From an uncultured Desulfovibrio sp. (GTDB lineage: Bacteria > Desulfobacterota > Desulfovibrionia > Desulfovibrionales > Desulfovibrionaceae): 20,883 nucleotides of DNA. The position numbers and the translations under genes are program-made. The stretch is taken from positions 1 to 20,883 of the forward strand of contig CALBAX010000004.1 of NCBI GenBank assembly GCA_937926875.1. The letters are read 5' to 3'. Shown here piece by piece: positions 7,621-14,617 of the stretch (the stretch's first letter is position 1; each line of letters starts with the position of its first letter). Below the pieces are notes generated by a model. That model was not told where the DNA came from. It saw only the letters and a program-made list of their open reading frames with translations, and did no database searches.

Positions 7621-8070
7621 ATGAGCCAAGAAACCCGGGCCTTTTCCTGTAAGATGTGCGGCCATTGCTGCCAAGGGAAAGGCGGTATCGTCGTCAGCCC
7701 CTCCGACCTGAAGCGGCTTTGTGCTACCCTCCGCATGGAAGAGGAAGAGGTGATACGCCAGTTTGGGGAATATGTGGGAACAAAGCTCAAGATCCGCGTG
7801 GGCGAGGACGGCTACTGCATCTTCTTCCGGGAGGGCAAGGGGTGCATCGTCCATGAGGGCAAGCCTTCCATCTGCAAAGCCTGGCCCTTTTTCCGGGGCA
7901 ACATAGAAGATCCCGTCAGCCTGCATCTGGCCAAGGATTTTTGTCCCGGCATCCCCAAAGAGATCAGCCATGCCGACTTTGCCGCCCAGGGCAAACGCTA
8001 TTTGCAGGAAAACGGCCTGCTGGCCAATGACCGCAGCCGCGAGGCCAACGCCCTGATCCTGGACAAGTGA
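7621..8070 (+). CDS. YkgJ-family cysteine-cluster protein
   Basis: 149-residue cytoplasmic protein with the YkgJ/CxxCxxCC signature: C10, C13, C16 and C17 near the N-terminus, then C66, C75, C85 and C108. Members are predicted to bind zinc or an iron-sulfur cluster, and the function is unknown for most. The segment GCIVHEGKPSICKAWPF (74-90) is the conserved middle motif. GAGGA overlapping the stop of the preceding gene gives the start at 7621. It forms a two-gene unit with the CoA-binding protein and is closed by a perfect terminator at 8091-8125. Confidence 0.87.
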   Translation: MSQETRAFSCKMCGHCCQGKGGIVVSPSDLKRLCATLRMEEEEVIRQFGEYVGTKLKIRVGEDGYCIFFREGKGCIVHEGKPSICKAWPFFRGNIEDPVSLHLAKDFCPGIPKEISHADFAAQGKRYLQENGLLANDRSREANALILDK

Positions 8071-8090
8071 TCGTCGCCTGAATATCCCCC

Positions 8091-8125
8091 AAAACAGCCC
8101 GGAAGATGATCTTCCGGGCTGTTTT
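8091..8125. terminator. Bidirectional terminator between the YkgJ gene and the fliG-like gene
   Basis: A perfect 16-bp inverted repeat (8091-8106 with 8110-8125, 3-nt loop), with four A on one side and five T on the other. It abuts the stop codon of the minus-strand FliG-like gene at 8126 and lies 20 nt beyond the YkgJ stop. It therefore serves both converging units and shows that no third gene such as fliH follows the FliF/FliG pair. Confidence 0.92.
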
Positions 8126-9124
8126 TCATGCTCCGGCCCTGCGCTCGGCGGCTTTTGCCGCATCCAGATCCGCCTGCATGCGCTCAGCCTGCAACTGCCG
8201 CACGCAGCGCAAAAAATCTTCGCGATATGCTGCCGCCTGTCCGGTGGAAGGCTCCCCGCTGCGGAGGCGCCGCTCGATGGCAGGATGCCGTACTTCCGGC
8301 ACGTGCTCCAGCAGGGCCGTACGCACGGCAGGCCCGCAGGTGCTCAAAACACCGGCCAGCGCCTCGCCGGACATTTCTTCCAGCGCCTCTTCCAGCAGGC
8401 CGTCCTCCAGTTTCAAACAGTCTTCAGGGCAGTGCACCATCCTGCCCAGCAGCGACGGCAAGCGTGAATCGTGCCGTTCCAGATCGGCCAGCAACGCTCT
8501 GCCCTCCTCCTTGCCGGCAGCCGCCACGATCTCGGCCGCCATCTGCAGGCCGGGGCGCCAGTCCTGTGCGGATCTTTCCGCAGCCTGCCGGGCAAGCACA
8601 CTGTCCACCTCATCCAGGATGTCCGCATCCACCGGAGCCAGTCCGCCGATATGTTCCAGCAGCAGGGAGCGCATGTCCGTCGGCAGGCGCATGAGCAGGC
8701 CCGCCGCCCGGGAAGCGGAAAGATGGCCAAGGACCAGCGCCAGCGTCTGGGGATGTTCCTGCCGCAGCAGCTGATAGAGCTGTCCCGGACGCATCCGCTC
8801 CAGTGATTCGAACGGCCGTGCCGACTCCTCCGGGCCCCACTCGCGCATGGTCTCCCGAGCCTCGCGTTCGCCAAGGCAATGCTCCAGCAGACGTCCGGCC
8901 AGAGCTCTGTCCGCACAGATGCCGTCAGCCTGTACCTCAAGGAATATCCGGGCTTCCCGCAAGATGGCCCGTACTTCCCTTTCGGGGACGTGCGGCAGAC
9001 GGGCCATGGCTCCCGTTATGCGGGCCACCTCCTGCCGTTGCATGTTGCCCAGCATGTCCGCGGCCACCTCTTCGCCCATGGCCAGGAGGAAGACCGCACA
9101 ACGCTGGCTGCCTGTCAGTTGCAT
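8126..9124 (-). CDS. Divergent FliG-like protein
   Basis: 332 residues, the normal FliG length. In flagella FliG forms the upper switch ring on FliF and takes torque from the stators. An N-terminal domain (about 1-95: LTGSQRCAVFLLAMGEEVAADML and onward) is clearly FliG_N. The middle domain contains RQEHPQTLALVLGHL (121-135), the EHPQ motif that contacts FliM. Armadillo-like repeats continue to about 180. The C-terminal domain (about 195-310) is recognisable by shape but divergent. In a hand alignment with E. coli FliG the torque residue K264 becomes a non-charged residue, D288/D289 become R285/R286, and R297 becomes Thr. R281 may survive as R279. The ATG overlaps the end of the upstream FliF-like gene by 10 nt, as in tightly coupled ring genes. 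It is probably not an ordinary motor FliG. A partner ring protein for the mini-FliF is the likely role. Confidence 0.85.
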   Translation of the reverse strand: MQLTGSQRCAVFLLAMGEEVAADMLGNMQRQEVARITGAMARLPHVPEREVRAILREARIFLEVQADGICADRALAGRLLEHCLGEREARETMREWGPEESARPFESLERMRPGQLYQLLRQEHPQTLALVLGHLSASRAAGLLMRLPTDMRSLLLEHIGGLAPVDADILDEVDSVLARQAAERSAQDWRPGLQMAAEIVAAAGKEEGRALLADLERHDSRLPSLLGRMVHCPEDCLKLEDGLLEEALEEMSGEALAGVLSTCGPAVRTALLEHVPEVRHPAIERRLRSGEPSTGQAAAYREDFLRCVRQLQAERMQADLDAAKAAERRAGA

Positions 9125-10137
9125 GATCCCTGCCCTCCTGCTGTCCCTTCCGGTACACCATCTTCCTGCGCCAGCCAGTGCCGCAGCAGGGCCACCCCGT
9201 GCCCGGGATGCTCCCGGAGGCAGGCTCCCACCTGTTGTCGCAGGCTGTCAGCATCATCCGTCGCTTCGCTGTCCGCTCCTGCCTCGTCCGGCGGGCCTCC
9301 CTCGACCGCCGTCCCGGAAGGAACATCCGCGACAGGGGCACGGCGACGCCTCCGGAAGAACGCGACCATACTGGCCAGAGCCAGGACGGCAAAGGCCAGG
9401 GCCACGCCCCGCAGGACAAGCACATCCCGTCGTGCAGGCAGGAAACAGATCAGCAGCGTATCGCCTCGATCCTCTTCCAGCCCGCAGGCCTGCCCCAGCA
9501 GGCTTTCAAGATGCGGGAGCGATGCTTCCGGGATGGCATTTTCTTCCAGCAGGACCGAGATTGTACGGCGCCCCGGTACCCGGCCTTTTTCCTTTCCTGC
9601 TCCATCTAGGCTGACGAGGACTTCTGCCCTGCCACTGTCTTCCAGCAGTGGCCGCAGGATCCGCAGGGCCTGACGCTCCAGCGCCACTTCCTGTTCCCGG
9701 CGGGCCGTCCCGTCCGTATCCTGATCTGGATACAGGCGCCGTCCTTCCGTATCGAAGACAAGGACATGGCGTTTGTCCGGGCCGTCCGGTACCAGGGACA
9801 GGACATCCAGCATCCTGTCCAGAGCCGCGGCATCCGGCATGGTGTCCGGCCGTGAGGGCTCCAAAACGATGACCGCCCCAGGCTGCCAGCTTTGAGGGGC
9901 AAGTTGCACCCGCGCCTGACGGATGCAGGAAAACTGTTCCAGCTGCCGGGACAGCGATGCCTCCTGCTCATGACACAGGGCAGCCCCATCCTCGCCGGTA
10001 CACCCGCCCGCTCCCCGCAGGGACAGGCCGCCCAAAAGCACGGCCAGCAGCAGAGACACGAACGCGACCGCCGCGAATGCGGTCTGCCGTATACGACCTG
10101 TCGTTCTGTAGCGCTCGTGGATGCTGCTGTCCGGCAC
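9115..10137 (-). CDS. Miniature FliF-like membrane ring protein
   Basis: 340 residues if started at the GTG at 10137, compared with about 530-570 for standard FliF, the MS-ring protein. Order: basic cytoplasmic N-tail; transmembrane segment 19-40; an RBM2-like domain 56-136 (LSRQLEQFSCIRQARVQLAP, then VIVLEPSRPDTMP, then VLVFDTEGRRL); an RBM3-like domain 149-235 ending RTISVLLEEN ... EEDRGDTLLICFLP; transmembrane segment 239-261 followed by RRRRR; and a tail at 298-325 (LREHPGHGVALLRHWL) resembling the FliG-binding end of FliF. RBM1 and the long beta-collar insertion of RBM3 are missing. Having RBM3 also separates it from SctJ/YscJ secretion-ring proteins. GTG at 10137 has GGAGG 10 nt upstream. 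TTG at 10143 or GTG at 10170 are alternatives, the latter without a ribosome-binding site. It overlaps the FliG-like gene by 10 nt. Confidence 0.8.
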   Translation of the reverse strand: MPDSSIHERYRTTGRIRQTAFAAVAFVSLLLAVLLGGLSLRGAGGCTGEDGAALCHEQEASLSRQLEQFSCIRQARVQLAPQSWQPGAVIVLEPSRPDTMPDAAALDRMLDVLSLVPDGPDKRHVLVFDTEGRRLYPDQDTDGTARREQEVALERQALRILRPLLEDSGRAEVLVSLDGAGKEKGRVPGRRTISVLLEENAIPEASLPHLESLLGQACGLEEDRGDTLLICFLPARRDVLVLRGVALAFAVLALASMVAFFRRRRRAPVADVPSGTAVEGGPPDEAGADSEATDDADSLRQQVGACLREHPGHGVALLRHWLAQEDGVPEGTAGGQGSCN

Positions 10138-10307
10138 TGCCAAATTTCCTCCATGGATAGCTGTATCCACATAGAACTAGCAAAGAGGATGCCATATATA
10201 AATAATCATTGATTACAATATATTAAACAGTTTTCCCCAATGACTGCACGTAGGTATTCAAAAAAATGACACACACTGCTTCCTGGGACGGCTCCACGCT
10301 GTCTGCC
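10138..10307 (-). promoter_or_regulatory. AT-rich upstream region of the FliF/FliG-like pair
   Basis: 170 bp between the acetyltransferase stop and the FliF-like start. Positions about 10185-10265 are markedly richer in A+T than the rest of the window. They contain a 13-bp dyad TAATCATTGATTA (10203-10215) and TATA-like runs (10194-10201, 10217-10224) suitable for -10 boxes. No sigma-54 (GG-N10-GC) or sigma-28 flagellar promoter was recognised. The composition could reflect a promoter, nucleoid-protein binding or recent acquisition. Confidence 0.4.
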
Positions 10308-10763
10308 TCATCTCCCGCCAGACAGCCGGCGCCGCAGGTACACCATATCACGCAAGAGAATGCCCTCTTCCACGATGGGGTGGGGATAGCTGCGGGTAAA
10401 GAAGCCAGGGATGCGGTCAAATGGCACAAAACCGCAGGCCCGGTAAAATGCCAGCGTCGATGGGACTTCGCCTGTCCCCAGCTGCAAACTATGGCAGGAG
10501 GAGGCATAGCGCGCACAGACAAATTCTATCAACGCCTTGCCGTAACCGCGTCTGCGCCAGGCGGCTGCCACGGCCAGGTTCTTGATCTCCGCCACGCCCC
10601 CGCTCTCCTGGGTCACGACGCAAAGCCCCCGGGCATCGGGGTCATGGAGGACGAACAGCTCCCCGCGTTCCAGATAACGGTCTATCATGGCCTCGCTCTC
10701 ATCCCCTACGAGCAAGAGCGGCAACCAGACTTTTTTGTGACTACGGACATGCACGATATCCAT
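10308..10763 (-). CDS. GNAT-family N-acetyltransferase
   Basis: 151-residue acetyl-CoA-dependent acyltransferase of the GNAT superfamily. Motif A is IKNLAVAAAWRRRGYGKALI (about 70-89), with the acetyl-CoA pyrophosphate loop RRRGYG. A downstream LAFYRACGFVPF supplies the motif B tyrosine. The ATG at 10763 is chosen because GGGAGGG lies about 5 nt upstream; the longer in-frame extension is low-complexity and overlaps the region next to an upstream terminator. It has its own short leader (84 nt) after the exonuclease terminator. The substrate is not predictable from sequence. Confidence 0.87.
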   Translation of the reverse strand: MDIVHVRSHKKVWLPLLLVGDESEAMIDRYLERGELFVLHDPDARGLCVVTQESGGVAEIKNLAVAAAWRRRGYGKALIEFVCARYASSCHSLQLGTGEVPSTLAFYRACGFVPFDRIPGFFTRSYPHPIVEEGILLRDMVYLRRRLSGGR

Positions 10764-10847
10764 ATATCCCTCCCAGCCCTCTGTTTCTCCATATGGTCGC
10801 GCGGCTTCTCCCATCCGCCCGTGCTCCGCGCACCCTCCTTCAGCCAT

Positions 10848-10879
10848 AAAAAAAGGAGGCCATCCCGGGGATGCCTCCT
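10848..10879 (-). terminator. Rho-independent terminator after the exonuclease gene
   Basis: An inverted repeat at about 10855-10879 (GGAGGC/GCCTCC extended by ATCC/GGAT, with one unpaired base) is followed on the minus strand by seven T (plus-strand A-run 10848-10854). It starts 23 nt beyond the exonuclease stop. Confidence 0.8.
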
Positions 10880-10901
10880 GCCTGTGCCGTCTGGCCAGCC
10901 A

Positions 10902-11423
10902 TCACAGTTTCATCTGGCCGTCCGTGACGCCAAGGCCACGCAGACGCACATAGATCTCCGCACAGGCCCGGGCATCAGAGCCGGCGTGATGGTGATCCAG
11001 CGGGATGCCAAAGTAGTCACAGACGCTGTCCAGCGCCCGTGATGCCAGCGGCAGGCTGCGGCGCGCCCCCTTGAGCGTACACAAAAACGGCAGTTGTGGC
11101 TGCACAAGCCCCAGAGCCTGACAGGATGCATGCAGTACCCTGCGATCGAATCCGGCATTGTGGGCCAAAAGGGCATGGCTGCCTGCCATAAAAGCAACCA
11201 GCTGCGGCCACAATTCCGTGAACGTGGGGGCATCCTTCAGCATGGGCCAGGTCAGGCCATGCACATGGGTGAACAAAACACGGGAGGATGGCGGACGGAT
11301 CAGGCTGTAAAAGCTGTCCGTGACCACACCATCCTCGATGCGGCAAAGGCCCACAGCGCACGCGCTGTGGGCCGCATAGCCGGAAGTCTCAAAATCAAGG
11401 GCCACATACCGGCCTGTCGTCAT
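10902..11423 (-). CDS. DnaQ-like 3'-5' exonuclease
   Basis: 173-residue single-domain nuclease of the DEDDh group, related to the epsilon proofreading subunit of DNA polymerase III. Exo I is VALDFETSG (D10, E12). Exo II is the segment HNAGFD (88-93, D93). Exo III has HHHAGSDA with the His-x4-Asp pair H145/D150. All four metal ligands and the general base are therefore present. It lacks the C-terminal polymerase-alpha-binding tail of true DnaQ, so a free-standing exonuclease or RNase T/oligoribonuclease-like enzyme is more likely than the replicative epsilon subunit. AAGGAG precedes the ATG by 9 nt. Only 6 nt separate it from the hypothetical gene upstream, so the two are co-transcribed. Confidence 0.88.
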   Translation of the reverse strand: MTTGRYVALDFETSGYAAHSACAVGLCRIEDGVVTDSFYSLIRPPSSRVLFTHVHGLTWPMLKDAPTFTELWPQLVAFMAGSHALLAHNAGFDRRVLHASCQALGLVQPQLPFLCTLKGARRSLPLASRALDSVCDYFGIPLDHHHAGSDARACAEIYVRLRGLGVTDGQMKL

Positions 11424-11429
11424 ACGGGG

Positions 11430-11858
11430 CTACTCCTTGCCCTCCGCCGCGCTGCGGGCAGCTTCGGCGATGCGGTCAGCGATATAGGCACGCATGGCAT
11501 CGTCATCTGCATCCAGATTGAAGCAGCAGGCATCCTCGCCCATGAGACCGGCCGGCACATAGTCGCCCAGCTCGTCGGGATCCCGGATCATGTCGGCATA
11601 GAAGCAGACAGACAGCCAGCGGCTTTCCGGTTCGTCATCCACCACGTCCACCAGGACGAAAAGCTCACGCCGTTTCTGGGCGGCATTGCGCGCACGCAGC
11701 GAATAGCTGACGCCCGGACGGGCCTTGAATTCCAGCGAAACGTTTTCCAGACCCGCCAGATAGTCACGATATGCCAGGAAGGCCGCGCGGGCATTCAGGG
11801 GATCGCTCTGCCAGGACTGCACCAGTTCTTCAACGCCCTTGCTCCAGTCAGCGGACAT
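11430..11858 (-). CDS. Conserved-looking acidic protein of unknown function
   Basis: 142 residues, not assigned to a family here. The sequence is soluble, without a signal peptide or membrane segment. An N-terminal helical part (WSKGVEELVQSWQ ...) leads to KARPGVSYSLRARN (about 45-58), a beta-rich centre (RELFVLVDVVDDEPESRWLS) and an acidic end with LDADDDAMRAYIADRIAEA. The ATG at 11858 is supported by AAGGAG 7 nt upstream. It is the first gene of a two-gene unit with the exonuclease 6 nt downstream, which hints at a shared role but does not prove one. GC-rich third positions and the strong ribosome-binding site support it as a real gene. Confidence 0.8.
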   Translation of the reverse strand: MSADWSKGVEELVQSWQSDPLNARAAFLAYRDYLAGLENVSLEFKARPGVSYSLRARNAAQKRRELFVLVDVVDDEPESRWLSVCFYADMIRDPDELGDYVPAGLMGEDACCFNLDADDDAMRAYIADRIAEAARSAAEGKE

Positions 11859-12201
11859 ATGAACACTCCTTTGTCTGCTCTTTGCCACGGCGCACCGCAT
11901 ACGGACGAAACGGCTCCGTCGTGAATCTGGGCATGCTCCTTCGCGCACAGCCTGACAACCGGCTGTCGCGCGCGTCCATCGTCTGCGGACCGCATGTCCG
12001 CCGGATCAGAGAATGCCCCATCGTGGGGATAATGCCCGTGCTTCGCAGCCTTTGTCAAGGCAGGCGACAGGCCGCATCCACACCTGTCCACGGGCTATTC
12101 CCGAGCGGCCGGAATATCCTTGTCCGACAGTCATGGAGCCTGCATGGCCAGTCCCGCACACGGCGTCCCCTGGAGCCACGAGAAAAGAAAAAAGGGAACG
12201 C
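11859..12201. other. Non-coding interval between feoB terminator and the acidic-protein gene
   Basis: About 340 bp without a convincing gene on either strand; open frames here lack ribosome-binding sites and recognisable protein patterns. It must contain the promoter for the acidic protein and exonuclease. It has several small dyads, the clearest being GCGGAC-CGCAT-GTCCGC at 11985-12001 and CCCCATCGTGGGG near 12016. No riboswitch or known RNA was recognised. Confidence 0.5.
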
Positions 12202-12230
12202 AAAAAGGAGGGGCTCCAGAAAGCCCCTCC
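12202..12230 (-). terminator. Rho-independent terminator of feoB
   Basis: A perfect 9-bp GC-rich stem (12207-12215 with 12222-12230, 6-nt loop) followed on the minus strand by five T (plus-strand A 12202-12206). It begins about 50 nt beyond the feoB stop. Confidence 0.88.
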
Positions 12231-12282
12231 CGCATGGCGGCGACCGTTACCCGCCGCCGGACGTTCAGCGTGTATGGCAGGT

Positions 12283-14505
12283 CTACTCCCAGACCACCAG
12301 ACCGATCTGGTAGGCTGCTACGGAGACGGCAAAGGCCAGCAGCGTATTGAAGACCATGCTGAAAATCAGCCAGCGCCAGCCCCCGGCCTCACGCTGGATG
12401 ACCACCAGGGAGACGAAGCAGGGCGAGTACAGCAGCACGAAGAGCATCAGGGAAAGGGCCGTGGCCTTGTTCCAGTTGGGACTGTTCTGCAGCAGCTGGC
12501 CCAAGCTCTGGGCATCTTCGGGATCCACATCACCAAGGGAGTACGCCGTACCCATGGTGGAGACCACGGCTTCCTTGGCGGCCACACCGGCCAGCAGGGC
12601 GATGTCCGTACGCCATTCGAAACCGGCGGGCAGAGTCAGGGGCTCGATGGCCTTGCCCAGGCGACCGGCATAGCTGTAAGCCAGCTCGGCGGCACCCTTC
12701 TCTTCTTCCAGCTTGGTGATCTGCTCTTCCAGGGCCGCCCGGCCTTCGTCTTCAGCGGGCAGGGCTTCCATCTGGGCCGTGAGCTGCTCGATCTGCGTGT
12801 CGAATTTGGCCGACTCGGCTTCATCCAGCTTGGGATAGGTCAGACCGGCCCAGATGATGATGGAGATGGCCAGGATCACGGTACCGGCCTTTTTCACATA
12901 CATCCAGGTACGTTCCCAGCAATGCATGAGCACGCTGAACAGGGTGGGCAGGCGGTAGGGAGGCAGTTCCATGACAAAGGGGGTCGCCTCGCCCTTGATG
13001 ATGGTGGAGCGCAGCAGACGGGCCACCAGCAGGGCGAAGACCCAGCCGGACAGCATGACCAGCATCATCACCGTCGGGGCCTGGTCGCCAAAGAAGGCCG
13101 CGGCCAGCAGCAGGAACACGGGCAGCTTGGCGCCGCAGCTCATGTACGGCAGGGTCAGCAGGGTCGCCAGCTTTTCCTTGGGGCTGCGCAGGGTACGCGT
13201 GGCCATGGCACCGGGGATGGCGCAGCCGCCCGCGATACCGCCCGCGATGATATAAGGCATGACAGAGGCACCGTGCAGGCCGAAAGCGCGGAAGATGCGG
13301 TCCATCATATAGGCGATGCGCGCCATGTAGCCGCTGTCTTCCAGGAAGGCGATGAGAGCGAACATGATGACGATGAGGGGCGCGAAGCTGAGCACGCCGC
13401 CCACGCCGCCGATGATGCCGTCCACCACCAGGGATTGCAGCTCTCCTTCAGGGATGATGCCGGCAAAGAATTCACCCAGCGCGGCGCAGCCGTCTTCCAC
13501 CCAGCCCTGGGGATAGGCCCCGACCTCGATGGTCACATAGAACAGGCCATACAACACGGCCAGCATGATGAGCGGACCGAAAAAGGCATTGGTCAGCACC
13601 TTGTCCAGCTTGTCGGAAAGAGCCAGACGATCCTTGCCAGCGTCCTGGCGCACCACGCCGTCACGCAGCAGCCCTCGGATATAGCCGTAGCGGGCATCCG
13701 TGATGTAGGCTTCCATGGAGATGTTGTGCGCGGTGCGGATGTGCTCGGCCACTTTACGGCGCACGGCATCCAGCTCCGCCGCGGCCTCGCTGCTGGCCTG
13801 ATGCACTTCCTTGCGGATCTCGGCGTCACCTTCCATGAGCTTCACGGCGATCCAGTGGGCCGCGTACTTCTCCAGCAGGCCTTCGCGCCGGATGATCCCG
13901 CACATGGTCCGCAGGCCTTCGTCGATATCCGCACCATAGTTGAGTTCCAGCACCCGGCGCTGGCCTCCGCCGGCCAGACGCGCCGCCTCACCGAGGGCCT
14001 TTTGCAGCCCCTCACCGGTACGGGCCACGGCGGACACCACAGGGATTCCCATCATCCTGGACAGGCGCTCCATGTCGATATGCACACCGGCCTTGCGGGC
14101 TTCATCCATCATATTGCAGACCAGCACCACAGGCAGGCCCATCTCCATCATCTGCACGGTCAGCAGCAGGTTGCGCTCCAGGGCCGAGGCGTCCACCACA
14201 TTGATGACGGCCTGAACGTCCCCGCTGCCCAGCTCGGCACGGGCCACCAGCTCTTCCATGGAGTAGGCGGTCAGAGAATAGGTCCCGGGCAGGTCCACCA
14301 GGGTGATGTCGACGTTGCCGTGGCGCACATGACCTTCCTTGCGGTCCACCGTGACGCCGGGGTAGTTGCCCACATGCTGCCGTGCGCCTGTATAGGCATT
14401 GAACACCGTGGTTTTACCACAGTTGGGATTGCCTGCCAGAGCGATCCGCAACGCTCCCGTGGCCATTTTCCCCTGACCACCATCAAACCGGGCTTCAGCA
14501 CTCAT
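12283..14505 (-). CDS. feoB: Ferrous iron transport protein B
   Basis: 740-residue inner-membrane Fe2+ transporter with a cytoplasmic G domain. G1 is GNPNCGKT (25-32), G2 includes VTV (51-53), G3 is DLPG (71-74), G4 is NMMD (131-134) and G5 is SAV (158-160). The helical spacer covers about 190-300. The membrane part carries the conserved GGCAIPGAMATRT and PYMSCGAKLPVF cysteine motifs and the C-terminal AKEAVVSTMG. A charged, coiled-coil-like insert occupies about 561-605, a feature also known in other FeoB proteins. ATG at 14505 has GAGGAG 8 nt upstream; an internal ATG (residue 14) is a weaker alternative. It lies downstream of a DUF2325 gene, with a Fur-box-like dyad between them, so it can be transcribed on its own under iron limitation. 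No feoA is present in the window. Confidence 0.97.
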   Translation of the reverse strand: MSAEARFDGGQGKMATGALRIALAGNPNCGKTTVFNAYTGARQHVGNYPGVTVDRKEGHVRHGNVDITLVDLPGTYSLTAYSMEELVARAELGSGDVQAVINVVDASALERNLLLTVQMMEMGLPVVLVCNMMDEARKAGVHIDMERLSRMMGIPVVSAVARTGEGLQKALGEAARLAGGGQRRVLELNYGADIDEGLRTMCGIIRREGLLEKYAAHWIAVKLMEGDAEIRKEVHQASSEAAAELDAVRRKVAEHIRTAHNISMEAYITDARYGYIRGLLRDGVVRQDAGKDRLALSDKLDKVLTNAFFGPLIMLAVLYGLFYVTIEVGAYPQGWVEDGCAALGEFFAGIIPEGELQSLVVDGIIGGVGGVLSFAPLIVIMFALIAFLEDSGYMARIAYMMDRIFRAFGLHGASVMPYIIAGGIAGGCAIPGAMATRTLRSPKEKLATLLTLPYMSCGAKLPVFLLLAAAFFGDQAPTVMMLVMLSGWVFALLVARLLRSTIIKGEATPFVMELPPYRLPTLFSVLMHCWERTWMYVKKAGTVILAISIIIWAGLTYPKLDEAESAKFDTQIEQLTAQMEALPAEDEGRAALEEQITKLEEEKGAAELAYSYAGRLGKAIEPLTLPAGFEWRTDIALLAGVAAKEAVVSTMGTAYSLGDVDPEDAQSLGQLLQNSPNWNKATALSLMLFVLLYSPCFVSLVVIQREAGGWRWLIFSMVFNTLLAFAVSVAAYQIGLVVWE

Positions 14506-14562
14506 TCCAAAAACTCCTCTTTGAGGCCTTGTGTGACCCATGGGCAAAAAAAGTAAGGGTTC

Positions 14563-14580
14563 AAAAAACGAATTTCATTT
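14563..14580 (-). promoter_or_regulatory. Weak Fur-like element upstream of feoB
   Basis: AAACGAATTTCATTT at about 14566-14580 resembles the stronger element at 14952-14968 but is less symmetric. It sits inside a 7-bp inverted repeat, AGGGTTC (14556-14562) and GAACCCT (14584-14590). It may be a second operator half or part of a leader hairpin. Confidence 0.35.
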
Positions 14581-14597
14581 CCCGAACCCTATCTAAC

Positions 14598-14614
14598 TTG
14601 AAAATGAATGTCAA
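14598..14614 (-). promoter_or_regulatory. Fur-box-like operator upstream of feoB
   Basis: TTGAAAATGAATGTCAA matches the Fur 7-1-7 consensus (TGATAATNATTATCA) at 11 of 14 specified positions by eye. It lies about 93 nt upstream of the feoB ATG and 4 nt beyond the DUF2325 stop, the right place to repress feoB when iron is plentiful. Confidence 0.65.
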
Positions 14615-14617
14615 TAT

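Noticed and set aside
8126..10137. Reading the FliF/FliG-like pair as type III secretion (SctJ-like) components
   Set aside because: The membrane protein has an RBM3-like domain and a FliG-binding-like tail, and its partner is FliG-type; no sct genes are nearby.
12013..14556. 847-codon open frame on the plus strand opposite feoB
   Set aside because: It is the antisense shadow of a clear FeoB. It is very rich in His, Gln and Gly as expected of a GC-skewed mirror frame, and lacks a ribosome-binding site and family motifs.
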